From: Monoplex corrugatus
Taxonomy: Eukaryota; Mollusca; Gastropoda; Littorinimorpha; Ranellidae
DNA: 64,000 nt
Reading direction: 5' to 3'
Assembly: GCA_030674185.1 (NCBI GenBank)
Contig: CM060311.1
Coordinates: forward strand, 100,168,013-100,232,012
Positions 1 to 14,907 of the stretch are shown piece by piece. The notes beneath the pieces are model-generated. The model searched no databases. It worked only from the letters and a program-made list of their open reading frames with translations, and was not told where the DNA came from. Each line of letters starts with the position of its first letter. Within the stretch, counting starts at the first letter, position 1. The position numbers and the translations under genes were made by a program.

Positions 1-2213
1 ACAAGACAAAACACTGCTAAGACAAAACATGCTAGACAGACAAACACTGCTAGACAGGACAAACACTGAACAGACAAAAATGTAGACAGACAAAACATTG
101 CTGGACAAGACAAAAAGCTACAAGACAAACACCTAGACAAGACAAAACATTGCTGACAGACAAAACAATGCAAGACAAACAAAACACTGCTGGACAACAA
201 AAACATGCTAGACAAAACAAAACAAAACTGCTGGACAAGGACAAAACTAAGCAAGACAAAACAACAAACAAAACATTGGCTGCAAGACAAGACAAAACAT
301 GCTGGACAAGAAAATAAGCAAAGACAAAACAAACAACTTGCTGGACAAGGTAAAATAATGCTAAGACAAAACAAAACACTGTAGACAAGACAAAACAACA
401 TGCTGACAAGAAAAAATGCAGACAAAACAAACATGCTGGACAAGGTAAAATATGCAAGAAAACAAACAAAACATTGCTGGACAAGGAAAAAATGCAAGAC
501 AAAACAAAACAAATATGGACAACCGCTAAAATAATGCAAGACAAACAAAACAACCATGCTGGACAAGGTAAAATAATGCAAGACAAAACAAAACATTGCT
601 GGACAAGGTAAAATAATGCAAGACAAAACAAAACATTGCTGGACAAGGTAAAATAATGCAGACAAAACAAAACATTGCTGGACAAGGTAAAATAAGCAAG
701 ACAAACAAAACATTGCTAGAAAAAGACAAAAAAAACATTGCTGGACAAGGTAAAATAATGCAAGACAAAACAAAACACTTGCTGGACAAGGTAAAATAGC
801 AAGACAAACAAACAACAAAACACTTGCTGGACAAGGTAAAAAATGCAAGACAAAACAAAACATTGCTGGACAAGGTAAAAAATGCAAGACAAAACAAAAC
901 ACTGTGGACAAGTACAAACACTAATGCAAGAAAACAAGACAAACAAAACATTGTGGACAAGGTAAAAAATGCAAGACAAAACAACACATGCTGACAAGGT
1001 AAAAAAGCAAACAAACAACAAAACAAAACATTGCTGGACAAGGGTAAAATAATGCAAGACAAAACAAAACATTGCTGGACAAGGTAAAATAATGCAAGAC
1101 AAAACAAACATTGCTGGACAAGTACAAAAATGCAAGAAAAACAAACAAAACATTGCTGACAAGGTAAATAATGACAAGACAAACAAAACAAAACATTGCT
1201 GGACAAGGTAAAATAATGCAAGAAAAACAAAACAAAACATTGCTCGGTAATAAGCAGTAAAACAAATTGCTGGAAGTAAAATGCAAAACAAACAAACAAC
1301 ATTGCTGGACAAGGTAAAATAATGCAAGACAAAACAAAACAAAACATTGCTGGACAAGGTAAAATAATGCAAGACAAAACAAAACAAAACATTGCTGGAC
1401 AAGGTAAAATAATGCAAGAGAACAAACAAAACATTGCTGGACAAGGTAAAATAATGCAAGACAAAACAAAACATTGCTGGACAAGGTAAAATAATGCAAG
1501 ACAAAACAAAACAAAACAAAAATTGCTGGACAAGGTAAAATAATGCAAACAACAAACAAAACATTGCTGGACAAGGTAAAATAATGCAAGACAAAACAAA
1601 ACAAAACATTGCTGGACAAGGTAAAATAATGCAAACAAAACAAAACATTGCTGGACAAGGTAAAATAATGCAAGAGAAAACAAAACAAAACATTGCTGGA
1701 CAAGGTAAAATAATGCAAAACAAAACAAAACATTGCTGGACAAGGTAAAATAATGCAAGAAAAAACAAAACAAAACATTGCTGGACAAGGTAAAATAATG
1801 CAAGACAAACAAAACAAAAATTGCTGGACAAGGTAAAATAATGCAAGACAAACAAAACAAAACATTGCTGGACAAGGTAAAATAATGCAAAAACAAACAA
1901 GACAAAACATTGCTGGACAAGGTAAAATAATGCAAGGACAAAACATTGCTGGACAAGGTAAAATAATGCAAGACAAAAACAAAACATTGCTGGACAAGGT
2001 AAAATAATGCAAGACAAAACAAACAAAACAAAATTGCTGGACAAGGTAAAATAATGCAAGAAAAACAAAACAAAACATTGCTGGACAAGGTAAAATAATG
2101 CAAGACAAAACAAGAACAAAACATTGCTGGACAAGGTAAAATAATGCAAGACAAAACAAAACAAAACATTGCTGGACAAGGTAAAATAATGCAAGACAAA
2201 TCAGAACATTGCA
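1..2213. repeat. Satellite 1, 40-45 bp unit
   Basis: Tandem copies of a unit whose core reads TGCTGGACAAGGTAAAATAA, followed by TGCAAGAC and a variable number of AAAAC blocks, which explains the 40-45 bp period. Copies between about 1300 and 2213 are nearly identical, whereas copies in 1-1280 carry many single-base deletions. Long minus-strand reading frames across it are only translations of the period, rich in F, L, C and V, and are not proposed as genes. Confidence 0.95.
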
Positions 2214-2220
2214 AGACAGG

Positions 2221-2292
2221 AAAAAAAAGACCACCAGCGGCACCACCACCACCACCACCACCACCACCACCACACCACCACCACCACCAAAA
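2221..2292. repeat. (CCA)n microsatellite
   Basis: Short run of CCACCACCA with minor interruptions between the end of satellite 1 and the start of the SINE copy. Confidence 0.9.
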
Positions 2293-2299
2293 GCGATGC

Positions 2300-2600
2300 A
2301 AAGCAAGACCAATCCCTGTGCCGCAGTGGTTAGGGCAACAGACAAACAAGTGGAAGGTTGTGGGTTCAAATCCCCGTCGTTATGGCTTTGAATCTCATCA
2401 GTCCTAACAACGAATACTGAGGGATTTTTAAGCTCCAACCAACTGGCTGCTACCCAGAGTCGAGTGTACTAGGGGCTCATTAGGAAGACTAGGACCACAC
2501 TCTCGAGTCTTATCGCCGATTCTTCATTGAAGGTATTCTTCAAATTTCCAACCAGACCCCGCAGGTGTTTGTATCTCTGGGCTTTTTTTTTCTGGGCCCT
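2300..2600 (+). mobile_element. tRNA-derived SINE, copy 1
   Basis: A Pol III B-box-like stretch, GGGTTCAAATCCCC, lies about 60 bp from the left end, with an A-box-like GTGGTTAGGGCAACAG upstream. The body continues with blocks that are also found, in the same order, in the element at 35140-38245: a GGGATTT...CCAACC stretch, GAAGACTAGGACCACAC, then AATTTCC and GCAGGTGTTTGTATCTC. The two-copy match with the same block order supports one SINE family. The exact 3-prime end is uncertain because a T-rich stretch follows. Confidence 0.65.
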
Positions 2601-2654
2601 GCTGGTTGCCATGGAGCTTGATGGTCAGAGGAGTTGTTGTCAGCCATGTGTCTT

Positions 2655-4224
2655 GTTGCTCCACTTGATAGGGTGATATCGCTGTACTATGTGTTCAGCT
2701 GTCTGGTCCACTTGATAGAGTGATATCGCTGTACTATGTGTTCAGCTGTCTGGTCCACTTGATAGAGGTGATATCGCTGTACTATGTGTTCAGCTGTCTG
2801 GTCCACTTGATAGGGGTGATATCGCTGTACTATGTGTTCAGCTGTCTGGTCCACTTGATAGAGGTGATATCGCTGTACTATGTGTTCAGCTGTCTGGTCC
2901 ACTTGATAGGGTGATATCGCTGTACTATGTGTTCAGCTGTCTGATCCACTTGATAGAGGTGATATCGCTGTACTATGTGTTCAGCTGTCTGGTCCACTTG
3001 ATAGGGGTGATATCGCTGTACTATGTGTTCAGCTGTCTGGTCCACTTGATAGAGTGATATCGCTGTACTATGTGTTCAGCTGTCTGGTCCACTTGATAGA
3101 AGTGATATCGCTGTCTATGTGTCAGCTGTCTGGTCCACTTGATAGAGTGATATCGCTGTACTATGTGTTCAGCTGTCTGGTCCACTTGATAGAGGTGATA
3201 TCGCTGTATATGTGTTCAGCTGTCTGGTCCACTTGATAGAGGTGAATCGCTGTACTATGTGTTCAGTTGTCTGGTCCACTTGATAGAAGTGACTATCGCT
3301 GTACTATGTGTTCAGCTGTCTGGTCCACTTGATAGAAGTGATATCGCTGTACTATGTGTTCAGCTGTCTGGTCCACTTGATAGAAGTGACATGGCTGTAC
3401 TATGTGTTCAGCTGTCTGTCCACTTGATAGAGGTGATATCGCTGTACTGTGTGTTCAGCTGTCTGGTCCACTTGATAGAGGTGATATCGCTGTACTTGTG
3501 TTCAGCTGTCTGTCCACTTGATAGAGTGACATGCTGTACTATGTGTTCAGCTGTCTGGTCCACTTGATAAGGTGGTATCGCTGTACTGTGTGTTCAGCTG
3601 TCTGGTCCACTTGATAGAGGTGATATCGCTGTACTATGTGTTCAGCTGTCTGGTCCACTTGATACAGGTGGTATCGCTGTACTGTGTGTTCAGCTGTCTG
3701 GTCCACTTGATAGAGTGATATCGCTGTATTGTGTGTTCAGCTGTCTGGTCCACTTGATAGAAGTGACATGGCTGTACTATGTGTTCAGCTGTCTGGTCCA
3801 CTTGATACAGGTGGTATCGCTGTACTGTGTGTTCAGCTGTCTGGTCCACTTGATAGAAGTGACATGGCTGTACTATGTGTTCAGCTGTCTGGTCCACTTG
3901 ATAGAGGTGATATCGCTGTACTATGTGTTCAGCTGTCTGGTCCACTTGATAGGGTGATATCGCTGTACTATGTGTTCAGCTGTCTGTCCACTTGATAGAG
4001 GTGATATCGCTGTACTGTGTTCAGCTGTTTGGTCCACTTGATAGAGGTGATATCGCTGTATTGTGTGTTCAGCTGTCTGGTCCACTTGATAGAAGTGAAT
4101 GGCTGTACTATGTGTTCAGCAGTCTGGTCCACTTGATAGAGGTGATATCGCTGTACTATGTGTTCAGCTGTCTGGTCCACTTGATAGAAGTGATATCGCT
4201 GTACTATGTGTTCAGCTGTCTGGT
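2655..4224. repeat. Satellite 2, 48-bp unit
   Basis: About 32 head-to-tail copies of a 48-bp unit containing GTGATATCGCTGTACTATGT and TTCAGCTGTCTGGTCCACTT. Because 48 is divisible by three, both strands show artificial 16-residue periodic reading frames. Copies differ mainly in GTGATATCGC versus GTGACATGGC and in small indels. Confidence 0.95.
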
Positions 4225-4319
4225 CCTTGCTCCAGTCCACACGAACTCAACTTTAGTGTGATGGCTGGCTGGCCCATTCCCAGCCTACAACATAACACAT
4301 GGCATGTTCGCTGCCAGTA

Positions 4320-4512
4320 TTAACCCTTTGACTCCTGCACCCTGTCCACCAGCATCCTGCATTGTCAACCATTCTAGCAAAGCAAAAACTTAACCCTTGG
4401 ACTCCCTCACCTTATCCACCGGCTTCCTGCAGGAAGCCGGTGGATAGGGTGAAGGAGTCCAAGGGTTAAGCTTTTGCAGTGGGTGAATAGGGTGCAGGAT
4501 TCAAAGGGTTAA
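4320..4512. repeat. Nested inverted repeat (palindromic element)
   Basis: Four related copies of a TTAACCCTTnGACTCC...CACC motif are present. Two face right (from 4320 and 4390) and two face left (ending at 4469 and 4512). The inner pair forms an almost perfect hairpin at 4390-4469 with about 40-bp arms meeting at CTGCAG and only about two mismatches. It may be a small foldback or MITE-like element. No target-site duplication could be fixed. Confidence 0.8.
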
Positions 4513-4717
4513 TGCTCTGGTGGTATCAGCTTAGTGTTTCGTAGCTTCTATCTCCAACCCTCTCCTCGTTTCAAGACCTTACCACGGCATATGGTTTTGC
4601 TCGGGCCGATGAAGTCTGCGAGATGATTACTGGCAAATCTGGGCAGAGCACATGTGGAACTGTCCGAGTCCCTTGAATCCCCTTTGAATGAACTCCAAAC
4701 TTCTGTAATCCACTCCA
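4513..4717. other. Short non-repetitive stretch, no supported gene
   Basis: Mixed-composition sequence between the palindrome and the CACACC microsatellite. An open stretch of about 40 codons on the plus strand ends in TGA at about 4674 without a usable donor, so no exon is called. Confidence 0.5.
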
Positions 4718-5150
4718 CTCCTTCTACACAACACCACACCTACACTCACACTTACACTCACACCCACACACACCCCACACACCCATACACACCCACACCC
4801 ACACACATCCACACCCACACACACCACACCCACTCACACCCACACCCACACCCACAGCCATATCCATACCCACACCCACTCACACCCATACCACATCCAT
4901 ACCCACACCCACACCCACTTACACCCACACCAACATCCATACCCACACCCACTCACACCCACACCCACTAACACACCCACTCACACGCCCACACCCACTC
5001 ACAAACACCCACATCCACACCACACGCACCCACTCACACCACACCACACCCACCCATACCACACCACCCACATCACCCACACAACATCCACACCACACCA
5101 CTCCCCAACCACTCCCACACCCACACCCAAACCCACACCCACTCCACTGT
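4718..5150. repeat. (CACACC)n-type microsatellite
   Basis: Low-complexity CACACCCA/CACACACC array with interspersed CCATAC and CTCACAC. It ends about 25 bp before the transmembrane exon, so it occupies most of the upstream intron that is visible. Confidence 0.9.
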
Positions 5151-5175
5151 TGATGGGCGACTGTTGTGTTTTCAG

Positions 5176-5257
5176 AAGAACATGTGTATGCCATCGCTGG
5201 TGTGTCGGTTGGCTTGGTTCTGCTCGTCTGCTTCTTCCTTGTTCTCTTCCTGCCCAG
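5176..5257 (+). CDS. Gene 1: transmembrane exon of a single-pass receptor (partial gene)
   Basis: An 82-bp internal exon bounded by an acceptor (TTGTGTTTTCAG, ending 5175) and a donor (CAG|GTAAG, GT at 5258). Read with two leading bases from a split codon it encodes 26 residues beginning EHVYAIAGVSVG, followed by an uninterrupted hydrophobic run (LVLLVCFFLVLFLP), a classic membrane-spanning helix. It leaves two bases (AG) that combine with the first base of the exon at 8709 to give Arg, followed by Lys-Trp-Arg-Arg-Arg, the positive stop-transfer signal expected on the cytoplasmic side. This exact phase match is the main evidence that the two exons belong together. The preceding exon must end in phase 1; no ectodomain exon was found between 1 and 5150. 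The receptor family cannot be named without the ectodomain. Confidence 0.75.
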
Positions 5258-5758
5258 GTAAGGTCTCCACACTAGTCTTTGTCCTTGGTTACATTTATAC
5301 TGTGCCTGATACTGACCAGGTAAGCTGTCACACTTGTCTTTGTCCTTGGGTCACATTTATACTGGCCTGATACTGGCCAGGTAAGCTGTACACACTTCTC
5401 TTTGTCCTTGGTTCACATTTATACTGGGCCTGATACTGGCCAGGTAAGATTACACACTTGTCTTTGTCCTTGGGTCACATTTATACTGGGCTGATACTGG
5501 CCAGGTAAGGTCTCCACACTTCTCTTTGTCCTTGGGTCACATTTATACTGGCCTGATACTGGCCAGGTAAGGTTCACCTTCTCTTTGTCCTTGGGTCACA
5601 TTTATACTGGGCTGATACTGGCCAGGTAAGCTGTACACACTTGTCTTTGTCCTTGGGTCACATTTATACTGGGCCTGATACTGGCAGGTAGCTGTACACA
5701 TTCTCTTTGTCCTTGGGTCACATTTATACTGGGCCTGATACTGGCCAGGTCATCCTGT
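5258..5758. repeat. 63-bp minisatellite starting at the exon donor and copying CAG|GTAAG
   Basis: About eight units of roughly 60-64 bp, each with TTTGTCCTTGGGTCACATTT and ACTGGGCCTGATACTGGCC followed by AGGTAAG. The array starts at the splice donor of the transmembrane exon. The donor sequence CAGGTAAG recurs in register with GT at 5320, 5381, 5444, 5505, 5567 and 5626; degraded forms sit near 5688 and 5749. Confidence 0.9.
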
Positions 5759-6145
5759 GTACGTGTGTAAATACGTACGTATGTATGTATGTATGTATGC
5801 ATGTACGTAGGTACGTACGTATGTGTGTGTGTGTATGTTTGTACGTACGTATGTAGTATGTATGTAAACCATAATGTCATATATTGTGAAGCAGTTGAAT
5901 GTCAACAAACGAAAAAAAAATCAATTAAACAAAAAAGATTCTAGGGAAAAGTTTATTTATTCATTTATTCTTATCTATTCATTAATTTATTCGTTTATTC
6001 TTTTTTTTTTAAATTTGAATTTTTTTGCAAGTTTTTATTCATTATTTCAATCTATGCATTTTTTAATTTTAATTTTTTGTTTGTTTGTTTGTTATTTTTT
6101 TCACTATTTACTATTTCTTATTTTGCTGACCTGTTTTGTCCAGAG
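5759..6145. other. Intron: GTAC/GTAT microsatellite and AT-rich stretch
   Basis: 5760-5870 is an imperfect (GTAC/GTAT)n repeat; 5880-6140 is AT-rich with TTTATTCATTTATTC-like runs. No coding potential is supported. Confidence 0.7.
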
Positions 6146-6298
6146 GGTGTGAGATACGGCGGCTGTAGATGTGTGATGATGTAAGATTGATGGTGATGAT
6201 AATGATGTGATGATGATGATAATGATGATTGATGATGATGATGATGATTGATGATGATGATGATAAAGATTGATGATGATAGATTGATGGATGATGAT

Positions 6299-6332
<34 letters not shown>

Positions 6333-6354
6333 AAAGATTGATGGTGATGATAAT

Positions 6355-6421
<67 letters not shown>

Positions 6422-6970
6422 AAAGATTGATGGTGATGATGATGATGATGATGATTGATGATGATGATGATGATGATGATAAAGATTGATGGTGTGATGA
6501 TGATGATAAAGATTGATGGTGATGATAATTGATGATGATGATGATGATGATGATTGATGAGATGATGATGATGATAAAGATTGATGGTGATGATGACTGA
6601 TGATGATGATGACTGATGATGAAGATGATGATGATGATAATTGATGATGATGATTGATGATAAAGATTGATGGTGATGATGACTAACGATGACGACGACG
6701 ATGATGATGACGACGACGACGAAGACGATTACTGATAATGATATTTGATGATGATGGTTGATGATAATGATTAACTTGTGATGATGATTGATTGGTGATC
6801 ATGATTGACTGATGATGATTAATTGATATTGTTGATTGATGATGATGATGATTGATGATTAATGATGATGATGATGGTGATGATGATTGATGGTGATGAT
6901 TGATGATGATGATGACGACGATGATTGATTGACTGATTGATTGATTGATGATGATGATGATAATGGACTG
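6146..6970. repeat. (GATGAT)n imperfect array
   Basis: Trinucleotide GAT array with recurring interruptions TTGATGATG and ATAAAGATTGATGGTGATGA, so some segments are minisatellite-like. It lies in the gene 1 intron beside the LINE relic at 6985-7260 and may have grown from a LINE tail. Confidence 0.9.
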
Positions 6971-6984
6971 TTTTGTTCATCAGA

Positions 6985-7260
6985 CGAATAAATAATCATC
7001 CTGGTGTTCAGCACTGGGTATGTGGGTCATCATGTGGATACAGGACCAACCCTGAAGACACATCGTCTTCCACAGACATTGCATGGACGGGAACCTTGTG
7101 GCTGTATAGGTTCTGCTTCCAGCGGTCCTCTTGTCTTGTATGGAGCTGTTGTTGAGTGTTGTCCCTTTCTGACTGTGCCCTGTCTGCACTGTTCTTTCCA
7201 CCACACTCCGTTGTCAGCACTGGCTTCAATGCTTTGCTTTCACTTTCACTTTCTCAACAT
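6985..7260 (-). pseudogene. Decayed LINE C-terminal zinc-finger-like tail
   Basis: On the minus strand, stitching frames gives RPCNVCGRRCVFRVG followed by HMMTH, a C-x2-C...H-x3/4-H pattern. It resembles the C-terminal zinc-finger-like tail of some non-LTR retrotransposon ORFs. Frame changes are needed to read it. It lies antisense within the gene 1 intron. The family assignment rests on pattern memory only. Confidence 0.35.
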
Positions 7261-8132
7261 GTCGTCTCCGCGCTCAGAATGCACTCCATATGAACTGACG
7301 TTACGGAGAAAATCCAGAATGATCATGGCAACGCCTTAAGCCTGCACATAAACCCATGAGCTGGCCAGGTCCTGAAGTCTTACTTAGCCTTTTTTTTTAA
7401 AAATCTATACTAGTGCTGTTCAGTCTATCACTGGAACAATGTAGGGTACATTGGAATGACGTGTCTTACCAGTTTTGTTGTTGATGCTGCTGCCGATGGG
7501 GTTGGCCCTCAGGGTATCTTTGTATGGTTTTAGTGGTCTACCAGGCAGAGGTGTCCTTTCCTTCAGCTCTTCGTTGGGATGTGGCTGTCTTCCACACGTA
7601 CATGTACAGCATGTCCTGTCCCATGAAGCTGGCATTGGATGAAGAGACGTTCAGGACTTGGCAATGCACTTCTTTACAACTGTACGACTGGACACTCCAT
7701 TTTGCCTGGTGATGTTGCGCATCTGACGCGGACATCTTTGACGGAATGTCTTGTTAGTATGCCTGGACAGCCCCAGGAATGGTTGATGTGTCGAGTGGGG
7801 CGTGTTGTCCTCAGCCCAGTCTCTCACCTTCTGATGCTTGTAGTTCCACAAATGTTGTGGATAATGTTACGGTTCAAACACTCACTCTTGGAACTGAAGC
7901 CAGGAAGTGTATGTGTGTGGTTGTCAAACGGATCGGCCAGCTGGTGCGTGTGCTGATTGTAACACACCGTCCTTGACCCCTTAAATGGAAATAAATACCT
8001 GTCCCTTGTTGGGGGGGGGGGGGTAAAACTGGGGGAAAGAGATGGGTACTGACCTTATAATGCCGGTTCTAAGAAGTCTGTAGTAATCCTACCTTGGTCT
8101 CATCGACTGCTCAAGTTGTGGGAAAGCCTTTA
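7261..8132. other. Intron sequence with a possible transposase relic
   Basis: Mostly non-repetitive. On the minus strand near 7651-7750 a run ending MRNITRQNGVSSRTVVKK resembles the helix-turn-helix region of Tc1/mariner-type transposases, but flanking frames are broken and no catalytic residues are visible. A short poly(G) run lies near 8011. No functional gene is supported. Confidence 0.35.
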
Positions 8133-8315
8133 CCTGACCTGACCTGACCTGACCTGACTTGACCGACCTGACCGGACGACCTGACCGGACCTGACCTGAC
8201 TTGACCTGACTTGACCTGACTTGACTGACTTGATCTGACCTGATCTGACCTGATCTGATTTATCTGATCTGACCTGATCTGGCCTGACCTGACTTGACCT
8301 GACTTGACCTTGCCA
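8133..8315. repeat. (TGACC/TGATC)n pentanucleotide array
   Basis: Degenerate pentamer repeats CTGAC, TTGAC and CTGAT directly abutting the 3-prime tail of the RTE copy that follows. Confidence 0.9.
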
Positions 8316-8317
8316 CA

Positions 8318-8598
8318 ATCATCACCATCATCATCAGGTGCCCTGCCGCATGGCGTTGGCGATCATGGACTTCCATCTGTCTTCTATCTCTTGTTGCCCC
8401 TAGCATCTCCCCCACCCTTCTCGTCTTCAGCCACTCCGCAAATCGTTCCAAAATTTTCTCCCTGGGTCTACCTGGTGCTCTCTTTCCCTCCAGCTTTCCC
8501 GTTGTGAACAGGTGCTCCAAATCCCCCTTCCTCATAAAATGGCCTATAAATGTTGCCTGTGTTTTCCTTATGAATGATCTACTTGTGTCTGCCACAAT
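8318..8598 (-). mobile_element. RTE-clade LINE, 3-prime fragment (copy A)
   Basis: The minus strand encodes the C-terminal part of an RTE-type ORF: FIRKTQATFIGHFMRKGDLE, then GRPREKILERFAEWL, then a GATGATGAT tail at the low-coordinate end. The same sequence recurs in six other places in this window. It is strongly 5-prime truncated (about 280 bp) and lies in the gene 1 intron, 110 bp before the tail exon. Confidence 0.85.
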
Positions 8599-8708
8599 GT
8601 ACCTAGCATTACCTGTGTTTTTACCATATCTGACCTTGCCAACCTTGTTGCTTTATTTATTTATTAAATCGTTTATTTATTCATTTGTTCATTATGTTTT
8701 GTCCATAG

Positions 8709-9684
8709 AAAGTGGCGCCGCCAGACAGAACTGAATACCAAGGCACAGCCCACAGAGCCTAAAGTGAAAACAGGGGACACAACCCATGTCGTCACCCACC
8801 GCCACCTTTCTAGAAATGACGATTATTGCGAGATCGACCTGGCAGACAACGACAGTGACACCAGAATGCCCCGATATTCTGATCATGACAGGCAGGACGC
8901 TGTGTGCGCCAACAGCCACAGCATCATTCAGCCCAGAGCATCTCGGTCTAAGAAGAATCCCAAATCAAACCTTGTTTGTTTGAAATCTATCCGTCTGATG
9001 AACGACAGCGTGCAACCAGAGGATGGCACTGGGAAAGAATCAGAGAAAAATGTTTATTTCATCCTGGAGCCAAGAAAACCTGGTGCTGATGACGACGAAT
9101 TTGCCGTGCCCAACTCTGTCTCCTGTGTGGACGAAAGCACTAGAGAGACCAGTTTGTCTTGCCCTGACATAAAAGTTGTCCACAGTTCAGAGTCTGGCAT
9201 CACAGGCACAACAACCCAGCAGAAAACCAACTCACTCAAACGATCCAGGCAAATGCCATCTGAACGTACAATAAATCATGACAGTTATGAAGTCATGGAC
9301 TTTGACGTCAGCAAAAAGTCAGCTTGTAGACAGCAACTCAAAGCTAATGGCGGAACAGCAATGTTTGGACAGATAGAAGATGGATCTCCTGTTGAACAGA
9401 CGGATGAGGCATCAACCAAGTCATGGGTGACCTTGGAAGGACCAGATGATGATGAGCTAATCATGGTGGACAACATAGTTTATGAATCAGCAGATGGAAT
9501 TATCCCAGGAGGTGGACAGACTGCATCTTCCAAGTTTTCTTTGACCTCGGAAAGTCCAGATGATGATGAGCTAATCATGATAGACAACATAGTTTATGAA
9601 TCAGCTGATGGAATCTTCCGTGGAACTGGACACGCTGCTGCCGTTGTTGACAATAACGATGAACTGACCCAGAAGACTATATAG
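8709..9684 (+). CDS. Gene 1: terminal exon, cytoplasmic tail of single-pass receptor
   Basis: This exon follows acceptor TTTTGTCCATAG (ending 8708) and runs open to TAG at 9682-9684. Its first base completes the Arg codon left by the exon at 5176-5257, and 324 residues follow. The tail starts with KWRRRQ, then is hydrophilic and acidic. Tyrosine motifs appear in order: YCEI near 8823, YFIL near 9054, YEVM near 9287 (a YxxM motif, the kind bound by PI3-kinase p85 SH2 domains), and two copies of DNIVYESADG near 9470 and 9584. The last two sit in a duplicated 38-residue module (period 114 bp) containing DDDELIM. The arrangement fits a phosphotyrosine-signalling or endocytic tail of a receptor; that role is inferred. 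Codon use looks protein-like and no frame break is present, unlike the surrounding repeats. No AATAAA was found in the following 600 bp. Confidence 0.8.
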
Positions 9685-10299
9685 GCCATCAGTGTGTCTT
9701 TGGTGTGGCTTCATGGTGAGATGGCCACACAGGCAATGAAGCTTATGTATCTGATGTTGTTTCACTGTGCACTAGTTGTATAGATGATCAGGTTTATGTC
9801 ACTGCAAGGTCATTTTAAGGTGAAATACATGTAGACAATGTGACCTACGATTTCAAAGTCAGTCCTAAGTCAGGGTTGCTTTAGGGTGATTTAGTCTCGC
9901 ACACAGTGACACGTAAGTGACCTCAAATTCATTTCAAGATGAACTGGTTATGAAACCATGACATACGATAATGTTGACAATGTGATGCATGTCTGTTCTG
10001 ATTATGCCGCCATGTCACTTGTAGGTCACCTGGTTATTGGCTGTGTGTGTTCGCTCACGTCAAGATCAACCTGTGATGTGTTGATTTCACGTTAAGGTGA
10101 ACTGTGTATTGATGCGAGTACTCGTTCACTTCAAGGTTAACCCTATATGTATTACTTTCACTTCAAAGTGACTTGGTTACCGATTATGGGTGTTCGTTCA
10201 CTTTGAGATTAAGCACTGAAGCTTGTCTTAAATTCACTTCAAAGGGACCTGGTTATTGACCAAGTTATTTGATGTTGGTGTTTGTTCACTTCATTTCAA
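9685..10299. other. Presumed gene 1 3-prime UTR and flank with proto-repeats
   Basis: The sequence contains loosely repeated TTCACTTCAA and AAGGTGAACT motifs about 60-70 bp apart that resemble the CACTCCAAAGTCACTT core of the satellite starting at about 10300, as if the array grew from this flank. No polyadenylation signal was identified. Confidence 0.5.

Positions 10300-14907
<4,608 letters not shown>

Noticed and set aside
2300..2400. Functional tRNA gene
   Set aside because: B box is present but no cloverleaf acceptor or anticodon stem forms; the sequence is shared with the SINE at 35140.
4560..4680. Candidate gene 1 exon upstream of the transmembrane exon (contains YGFARADEVCEMITGKSG)
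   Set aside because: Acceptor would be AAG, the frame ends in TGA, and no donor of the required phase follows.
6140..6175. Alternative last exon for gene 1 after TTTTGTCCAG giving RGCEIRRL then stop
   Set aside because: The acceptor is plausible and phase fits, but eight codons are too few to separate from chance.
6981..7155. Alternative gene 1 exon after GTTCATCAG, open for 58 codons
   Set aside because: It runs antisense over a decayed LINE tail, so the open frame is probably incidental.
8133..8315. Interstitial telomeric repeat
   Set aside because: Units are TGACC/TGATC, not TTAGGG-type.
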